Of a stretch of 64,000 nt of DNA, positions 57,901 to 64,000 are shown in pieces (position 1 is the first letter of the stretch; each line of letters begins with the position of its first letter). Position numbers and translations under genes: made by a program. Below the pieces are notes generated by a model. That model was not told where the DNA came from, did not search any database, and was given only the letters and a program-made list of their open reading frames with translations. The DNA is from Membranipora membranacea (taxonomy: Eukaryota > Bryozoa > Gymnolaemata > Cheilostomatida > Membraniporidae): positions 10,264,062 through 10,328,061 of the forward strand of contig OU612074.1 in NCBI GenBank assembly GCA_914767715.1, in the 5' to 3' direction.

Positions 57901-60900
57901 AATATGTTGAATTTGGGTGATTTGGCTGCCTGACTGTCTATCTCATCCATCGCACCGTACCTGGTGACGATAAATATAAAAGGCTCATATAAAAGGCTCG
58001 GTTAACATTGTGGTTTGTTACGCAATGTGGTGGTTTTTACTCTAAAAATTTCCATTTCACCTGAAATGCCTTGATGGTTTTTATGGTTAGTAATTGATGG
58101 ATATGAACTTTGTAGGCTGTCTAATTATCTGATATGGAATATTCTGTTGTTGTGGAGAGCGAGAGAGATGAACTTAATGAGTGATGATTGAATTTCTTTG
58201 TTTCAACCATTTTCTTAGTTCCTGGTTGTTGCATCCAAGTGGCCTCAAGATGTTTGATCCACTGCCCATTGAGTCTTCTTGACACTTTTAAGATCTACAA
58301 GGTCTTTCTTGGTACGCAATTGTAAAAGTGGACCAGCCAAAAGTGGAATAAAACCTCAAATCTTGAGATTATTGTATGATTGAGTCATACCATTTTTTTT
58401 ATGCAGATGTTTTTTTTTGTAAGCTGTATCCTGTTGCTATTATTGGATGTCAGGTTCTGTCAACGTCAAACAACACTTAAAACTAGATGGGAGTCCTTCT
58501 ATCTATCTATCGTCATACTTTTGTTGGCTTAGGGTTTTTTTTTGGATGGATGGCAAGATGGTGTGTTCAGTAAGTGCACTTGTAAGTCGCAGTCATGCAA
58601 TGTGTTGTGGGTTTGAGTCCTTTTGTGAAACATTCACGATGGACTGTTTCAAAACCCTGCATCCTCAGTTTTATCTACCTCCTTTTGACCAAAAGGCTGT
58701 ATTGTGTGGATGAGAGGGTTGAGGTTCTCTCCTAAGCCCCTATCCCCCTCTTCCTCAACAGGACAGTCCTGTGGACTTTTCATCTGTGGACAGGTACACT
58801 TGTGGACTTTGGACTTGTGACACTTTCATTACTTATTTTTGTGTTTCCTCTTTGCAGACATACGGGACAGAGAGATTTTAAGTGCGGAGTGTGTGATTTC
58901 TTTGGTTACACTTTCACAGACATACGTAAACACATAGAGAGGCGGCACACGGAGATGAAGACTCTTATATGTGATAAATGTGGGCAAACCTTCAAGTCTG
59001 AGTTTGCATTCCAGGTGAGCAGCGATGTCTGAAACTTCTCACAAAAAGATGGCCAAGCTTTGGAGGATTTAGTCTGCAATAACTATTGGTAGTAGATTCA
59101 GGTTTACCCATGGACTTGATTATATCATTTGGTCTATGGGTTAACCTCACTCCTGTTTGGGGCAGAACTAATAATGATGGCTAATTTTTTTCCCCGAGAG
59201 AGGTTCTAGACATTGAACGCAACAAGGTTTGTTTATCGAGGTGTTGTTTAACCAAAACAAAAGGACTGTCATAGGGAGGATAAGATTTAAGAGTATTGAT
59301 GTCAACCAACTCTTTCAAATCTGAACCTGAAATGGAATCATTGAGTGGGACTGAAAAGTACCTAAGGCACGCATAGTGGTGATGTCACATCAGCACATAT
59401 GGTGGTGAGGTTACATCAACACACATAGTGGCGTTGTCATATCAACACGCATAGCGGTGATGACATCAACACATACAGTAGTGATGTCACATCAACACAC
59501 ATAGTGGTGATTTCATTTCGGACCGCACAGTTAGCACCTGCATGCAGTGTCAAAATGTTATTTTGGCTATCTAAGTTGCTTACTGTGCATTTTGAACTCC
59601 ACAAGATGAACGTGTCATTCCAGTCCCGCACACATTAATAAAAAAAACCAACAGCAATCTCTTGTTTTGCTGTTCGGACTAACATTTATACACTCTCTTA
59701 TTGTTTTATCATCACAACAATTAGGAGTTGCCTTACCTTGGAACATTTTCTATAATAACTTAAAAAAAACAAAAAACGATGTAATCAATGGCTAGGGAGG
59801 TGTATAACTGAAGTTAAGTATACTATATGGTTAGATTTACTGTATTTATATACCTCACTAATGGGAACATGGAATGTACTTTGTCCGGTAACCATCAAGC
59901 AGAAATGTGCCACACACATGCAACACTTGCATGACAAACTCCACGCCACTAAAATGCAAACAGGGTTTTACACATTATTTTCAAGGTCATACTTTTATAT
60001 TATCCTAAACTGTCATGCAATAAGATCCGTAGAGAAGTTCTATTCAGTGATTACCTACCAGACATAGCCTGCTCTATGTGTAACAGTAAACTTATGACTT
60101 GGATCGAAACAATGCTCATCAAAATCTAAGTGAAGCTTTTTCAACTGTTTATAAGTTATGAAAAAATTATACTTACACCAATGATAAGTTTGTAAGTCTT
60201 TATACTAACTTATGACTTGTGGTATCAGATTTAAAGGAAAATGTCACAAAGTCTATCATCAATGGATAATTCAGTATTATCACAGAGTAAGGATATATCC
60301 TTACTCTGCGGTATTATACTGGCCATTTGTGGCAGGATTGTGGTCATATTATTGTCTTATTTAGGTTTAGTCTTAGGCCTGACCACAAACTATCCCTCAC
60401 ACTTGGATAACAATAAGCTTGCTTGCTATGCTAAAATTTTATGATAGGAAGGAAAAATTTATATTTGCCTAACAATCGTGAAGGGAGGTCTCATTTTACA
60501 TTTTCAGTAACATGTTTGGAAAATGCTGCGTGTTGTAGCCAGAGTGCCATCAGAGCTATTGGTAATCTTATCAAGATTATTTGAGCTACGAGAGGGACTG
60601 TTTTTGTAATCTGCCGAGTAACATAGCATGGTTGGGGGAGGTTACCATATTTTACTGGTTACTTAGGGGCGTAGGGGGAGGTTTACGTTTTCACCTTTTA
60701 ACATCCATTCTCTAAAACGGAACTACCCCTTTAAGTCTCTGCTCCAGCCCATTTTTTGATATGTTGTTTTTGATTTCATAGCTCACTTCATTCTCGGAAA
60801 CGTCCATAAATCTTGCATTTTAATCATAGTGAGTCTCTGACGGTCACTCGGACTAATGGGGCACCCATTCATAATTTCAACAAATTGCGAAATCTCCGGC

Positions 60901-61893
60901 TCGCCCTTGATGATCCAATATTAAAACAAAATGATACTTTAAAGGGTGCAAAGGGACATCAAAGACTGTGCTGTGTGTCCAAGTCCTGTCGTAAGATGCG
61001 AGCTTGCAACCTTGGAGTCCTTGGCCTTTCAAAGCAAATTAAAGGCTCAATGATGATGCAAACCTTTTCAATTAAGTTATTTTTTTAAATTTCATTCAGA
61101 AATCTAGTTCCATAAAGTCTGGCAAGTGCTGCTAATGAATGGGGCAGGCGGGTGGCATATTGTCAGGGATTATTTTTATTAGGTTGCGTAATGTTACGGG
61201 TAACCCAAGCCCTGAATGGGGGGTTTATTTTCTTATCTCTAATAGTTTCAATATTGACATTAATTTAAATGCTAAATTAAACAGTGTTAATAATGGGATG
61301 AGTGCAGTGTTGAGCCTCTTTGTCAGTCTAAATTGACATAGTGGTTACAACGGTTTTTTGACAGTTACTATATTGTTAGAAATTTGAATGGTATCCTCAG
61401 CTTTACAACATGAAGCTTAATGAGCGAGAGGGATAACCCCCAAATTTCATGCAGAAATTTACAATGTAATGGAACCAAGACTATAGATATATCCTTTGTC
61501 TTTGATTTAACCTTAAATGACCAAATTCTCCGCCAGATTCTGTGAAACAAGATTTCTGAATTAATTTTTTTATATTAATTGCATCATCATGTAGCATTTC
61601 ATTTGCAATGAAAGTTTTTAATACAAATTGGCTGTTGTGTTACTCTGGTATCTCCATATACTTATAGGAACATGTCTTGACCTGGCATCACGTAGAGGGA
61701 CAGGTTCACAACCCCCACGCCTCAGCAGGGGGCCATCCTGTGGCGGCTGAGCGTACTGTCATAGTCGATACCGCCGGTGTAGATGTCAACCAAAGTCAAC
61801 TAGGCCATCACATAGTCACAACATCTGACGGAACAATTCTAACAGAAGTCCAGGTGGAGGCAATACCAGGTCATCAACACACTGACCTATCAG
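42943..61893 (+). CDS. Nine-finger C2H2 transcription factor, 3' end open
   Basis: Fourteen phase-consistent exons: 42943-43021, 43326-43469, 43923-44065, 44357-44576, 45140-45283, 45686-45886, 46270-46430, 46712-46834, 47200-47319, 47951-48079, 49283-49449, 50918-51037, 58858-59014, 61668-61893 (711 residues so far). ATG 42943 is the first after an acceptor at 42913. Residues 1-365 are acidic (DDDMVDM, DDDEGEQ), fitting an activation domain. Nine C2H2 fingers run from about residue 399 to 647: KCSQCDYQ, CQCCSF, CEICNY, CEVCGKTYK, CEVCNKKFNRKAHLKRHMRT, CPKCEYR, CEICSKSF, CGVCDFF, CDKCGQTF. Six introns cut inside fingers. The tail (TSDGTILTEVQVE) is Gln/His-rich. Acidic N terminus plus finger array recalls ZFX/ZFY or ZFP64, but I cannot assign orthology. 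The last exon leaves phase 1; 62674-62696 is a weak candidate end, or the gene leaves the window. Confidence 0.87.
47420..47600. repeat. AGCTAGC-rich dispersed repeat
   Basis: One copy of a repeat whose ends read TTAGCTAGTTTGG ... GTTAGCTAGCC. Other copies are recognisable near 430-560, 2470-2620, 18400-18870, 29540-29640, 31150-31245, 34810-34920, 35640-35720 and 49790-49930. TAGCTAGCTAACATTTACTC-like ends suggest a MITE family, present in introns and intergenic DNA alike. Confidence 0.6.
48370..48500. repeat. CAAGTTTG/TTTGCTT inverted-repeat element (copy 3)
   Basis: GATCAAGTTTGATATAGTCG on the left and GCAAGCAAACTGGAACAAAG on the right, with CCACTGATTATCC and GGCTGATCATGG inside, match the element at 27250-27400. 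It lies in intron 10 of the zinc-finger gene. Confidence 0.6.
48778..48912. mobile_element. Hairpin MITE of the MULE-like family (copy 3)
   Basis: GGTTTAAGCGCTTAAACTGT and its inverse ACAGTTTGAGCGCTTAAACT bound a nearly complete hairpin. AACCAGCC precedes and follows the element, an 8- to 9-base direct repeat compatible with the 9-base duplications of copies 1 and 2. It lies in intron 10 of the zinc-finger gene. Confidence 0.75.
49007..49080. repeat. Perfect 32-bp-arm hairpin
   Basis: The arms 49007-49038 and 49049-49080 are exact inverse complements (core AGTGAGTTACGATCAGAGAT) with a 10-base loop. The right arm continues into a dispersed repeat shared with 17000-17195. The perfect arms suggest recent origin or sequence homogenisation. 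It lies in intron 10 of the zinc-finger gene. Confidence 0.9.
49049..49245. repeat. Dispersed repeat ending in CTCTGAT (copy B)
   Basis: It matches 17000-17195 (GAGTACCATTACAAGGAATTC, GGGGTGGATACATGTTAGG, AGTCTCGATATCAGTGTG). It also carries an internal tandem repeat, CAGGATCAGGATCAGGATTG. It lies just upstream of exon 11 of the zinc-finger gene. Confidence 0.65.
49478..49700. repeat. Two diverged TTTAAGTGCTC-type MITEs in tandem
   Basis: One runs from CAGTGCTCAAGTG near 49487 to TTAAGAACTTAAACT near 49583. The next runs from TAGGTCCTCAGAC near 49602 to GTAACA near 49705. Both share the ACCACATCCTCAC core. They lie in intron 11 of the zinc-finger gene. Confidence 0.55.
55572..55979 (+). repeat. 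A-rich degenerate tandem repeat with 135-codon open frame
   Basis: The motif GCAAAACCTAYCCTATCTCGA and its relatives (CGCACCATATCGAAACATTC, CGAAACCCACCCTATCAAGA) recurs roughly every 80-100 bases, next to AAATTTGTTCA/AAATTGTTCACTGCA. The frame from 55572 is Lys/Thr/Ser-rich, matches no domain I know and has no obvious splice partners. Strand-biased A-richness alone could keep it open. It is probably a decayed repeat, but a short coding exon cannot be excluded. Confidence 0.5.
56265..56392. repeat. Duplicated C-tract segment
   Basis: GACTCTTCCCCCCCCC ... AACAAACTGAGTGGGG occurs twice (about 56285-56326 and about 56348-56389), each with a 10- to 12-base C run. This is a local tandem duplication. 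Confidence 0.7.
57062..57385. repeat. Dispersed repeat family, copy C
   Basis: It is closely similar to 19258-19525 with extra internal sequence (about 57215-57275). The landmarks GGATCAGTGGTAAAATA, AAATCTGGAAG and GGACCAATCAAAGATGAGAA are in the same order. It lies in intron 12 of the zinc-finger gene. Confidence 0.75.
59367..59516. repeat. Minisatellite, about 30-bp unit
   Basis: The unit CACACATAGTGGTGATGTCA plus CATCAA repeats about five times with substitutions and small length changes. It lies in intron 13 of the zinc-finger gene. Confidence 0.8.
60283..60308. repeat. Perfect 26-bp palindrome
   Basis: CAGAGTAAGGATA followed by TATCCTTACTCTG is an exact self-complement with no spacer, in intron 13 of the zinc-finger gene. 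Confidence 0.9.
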
Positions 61894-64000
61894 GTACGTG
61901 GAGAACGTGAGGGCTACCCATCATTCAGTTTTTAATGATGAAAAATGGGATCTGTAAGTCGAGAGTGGCAATGACAACTCTGATAGGATATTATAAATAA
62001 CTAGTACATTAAAATCTTTCCCATGATGTAACATCACCCGAAACTCGCAAGGAGATTCGGTATATCATGACCGATTATCCTTGTGGAAGGTCAATTGTGA
62101 GGTTGCAAACGGGAACGATTCCAAAGAACCAGATTTTCACATGTCACAATGAAGATTCCAAGGAAGAGAAAGTTAAATTCTCCAAAAACCTTCTCGTCCT
62201 GGGAAATTTGGCATAAAACTGCTTCATGAGATCATTGTCTCATACATGACATTAGATAAGCACGCATAACCTGCAATGCATTACGAGAGCTCATAAATGC
62301 TGGCTTGGTTGATCGTGATATCCCAACCAAAATGATTGCGAGCCAAGGACGCAAAATTGGCCCAACATAACATCTATTCATGGAATATGGATGTGTTTTG
62401 CATGAAGTCAGTCAAATTGAGTGGTAATTCCGCGATATCTACAAGGCCGCTTTACCTTGAAAACCTGCCTTGTCATCCACCAGTTTTCTGAAAGAGAGAT
62501 ACACGCCTCGAACATAAAACAAGAGCTAAAGGTTAATGCATGTCATCATCAATATGACAGACAAACTTCCTGTTCAGGCCTATCCCTGAGAGAGACGTAA
62601 TTTGACTGTATGATATACTATGAAACTTTACACTGTCTTACTCTCTTCCTGCGCTCAAGGCCTCTCTGCAAAGTACACTCCTCATCTTCTTTTTGACTCT
62701 CGAATTTGTCACTTTATTTACTCTGACTTCCTCGTGGTGTCAATGTAACAATATTATCTTATTGCGAGGTGTGAAGTTTGATCCCTTGCATGTAAAAAAA
62801 GAGTGTGAGGACATGCAAAAAATACCTGAGGTAATGCAGTGTGATTCGATTAATCCGAGCAATACGCGGTGTGATGATGATGTTTTCATTTCCTCTTTTC
62901 ACATCTTGTGCAATCATCGGATTCTGTTTTTTTAAGGGTTTTTGTTTTGCCGTTTGGCTTTGCTGTGAAAATTTGAGCAAGCCTGCTGGTGATGTAACTC
63001 TTTTTTTGAGAGAGTGATCGAGGTAAAGTGCAACCAGGCTTGTGGGCAGATTGAACTTTCCCTCACCATCTAGCCGCTTCAATAATCAAACGCTTGTTTA
63101 TTTTTTTCATGAATTGAGTCATCAGAGCGTCCATCCATGATTGTAAATAGTCTGAATCTGCCAAGAAGGACGAAGTTAGTCAACTAGCTAACGATTAGAG
63201 ATAGTAAACCCAAAAACTCATGCATTGAATGAGGGATTGCCTGCAGCTTGGTTCGCATGCTGTTGTTATTCCTTGGAGTTGTCCCCTCCCTGTCGCTCAA
63301 GAACACCTCTAGTGTTGTTTTCGCTAGGGTGGTAAACCTGCAAAGTCATTCCTAGTTAACAGAAGCCTCATTCATTCCGAAGAACCTCAAGTAAATGAAA
63401 CTAACATAATCAACGAACAAGGTTTTTAATCGTTTGATTGAACTTGGACTGATTATGATAAATCAAACAACACACTAAACTCAAACATTTCCACAATTGC
63501 CACATATGTAATTTGAGTAATGCTGGCGATAGAGGCGAGGCGACGCAGTGTGGTAGGCTCACTGATGTTTCATCTGCTGGCAGCCACATTCTTTGGCGCT
63601 ATTAATAGATGAGATCACTTCCGACCTGGTTGGCTTAATTATCGCTGAAATCTGAGGGTTCCCGGTTTGGTTCGGCGTTACTTACCATTCAAAATTAGCT
63701 TCCTATATCGTGTTGTCTGTAGTATTTTGGCGGGAAAATTATCACCTCCACGTGTTTTTCAATTGAGTTTTATGCATACGTTTGGAAAAGCATATAGTCT
63801 AATGAAAACCCTAGTCATACCCCTATGTCATATAGTTTATAGCTAAATCTTCAGCTACCGCCTGTGGCATGCTTGGGATACTTTATCTTTTGCTTGGACA
63901 ATAAAGAGTAGATCAACTCCCTATCCATCTAAATAGTCTTGTTGTTGTCAATTATACTGATACGTACAGTAAAATACATACACATACAGCCCTGTAGAGA
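61894..64000. other. Right edge, no supported gene
   Basis: I found no exon that clearly continues the zinc-finger gene and no independent gene. A minus-strand frame of 107 codons (62759-63082) is Lys-rich and unrecognised. The short acceptor-like site at 62673 would end the zinc-finger frame after a few serines. Neither is strong. Confidence 0.45.

Larger units (their letters stand above)
51038..58857. other. 7.8-kb intron 12 of the zinc-finger gene
   Basis: This is by far the longest intron in the window. I found no exon chain of a nested gene on either strand. It holds a degenerate A-rich tandem repeat with a 135-codon open frame (55572-55979), paired C-tract repeats (56270-56390) and a dispersed repeat copy (57062-57385). 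The rest is unremarkable AT-rich sequence. Confidence 0.55.

Noticed and set aside
59861-60067. Frame beginning MGTWNVLCP, recalling the start of LINE endonucleases
   Set aside because: Only the GTWN string matches. None of the following endonuclease or reverse transcriptase motifs are present and the frame is short.
62759-63082. 107-codon minus-strand frame
   Set aside because: It has no recognised domain, no flanking splice context that extends it, and overlaps homopolymer-rich DNA. It is probably chance.
1-64000. CRISPR arrays, operons, phage or bacterial genes
   Set aside because: No regularly spaced direct repeats with unique spacers were seen. Genes are split by introns and belong to animal families.

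Overview
The window is nuclear DNA from an animal. It shows short to medium GT-AG introns, AT-rich non-coding DNA, many miniature inverted-repeat elements, and metazoan families: a RING/B-box TRIM protein, an FN3 single-pass receptor-like protein, a nine-finger C2H2 factor and PDRG1. Intron density, compactness and expansion of SAMD3-like and CENP-B/pogo-like genes suggest an early-branching invertebrate, possibly a sponge. That placement is inference; no marker gene here fixes the taxon. No operons, CRISPR arrays, phage genes or rRNA were seen.

Layout. (1) 1-1.2 kb: repeats only. (2) 1.2-9.2 kb, +: a ten-exon gene for a 621-residue CENP-B/pogo-like DNA-binding protein with no DDE transposase domain. 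Its second helix-turn-helix domain is tandemly duplicated together with an intron and a MITE. (3) 10.1-13.1 kb, +: a second, different helix-turn-helix gene. (4) 14.5-20.7 kb, +: a SAMD3-like gene whose frame runs through nine exons. (5) 22.2-27.2 kb, +: a TRIM-type gene (RING, B-boxes, coiled coil, predicted beta-propeller) with two tandem copies of its terminal coding exon. (6) 27.2-32.6 kb: no convincing gene; rich in hairpin MITEs. (7) 32.7 or 35.1-39.8 kb, +: an FN3 single-pass membrane protein; the first exon is uncertain. (8) 40.6-41.0 kb, -: PDRG1. (9) 42.3-61.9 kb, +: an acidic, nine-C2H2-finger transcription factor split over 14 coding exons, with one 7.8-kb intron. PDRG1 and this gene are divergent and may share a promoter region. 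(10) 61.9-64 kb: no supported gene.

The genes do not form one pathway. The left third holds neighbouring genes for DNA-binding proteins that look derived from transposons, in a region dense with small transposons. The observations most worth following are the tandem alternative last exons of the TRIM gene, where the coding part looks more diverged than the flanking intron; the intron-plus-MITE domain duplication in the CENP-B-like gene; and a MITE family with 9-bp target duplications. All exon models were read by eye from splice sites and frame continuity, without transcripts or searches.
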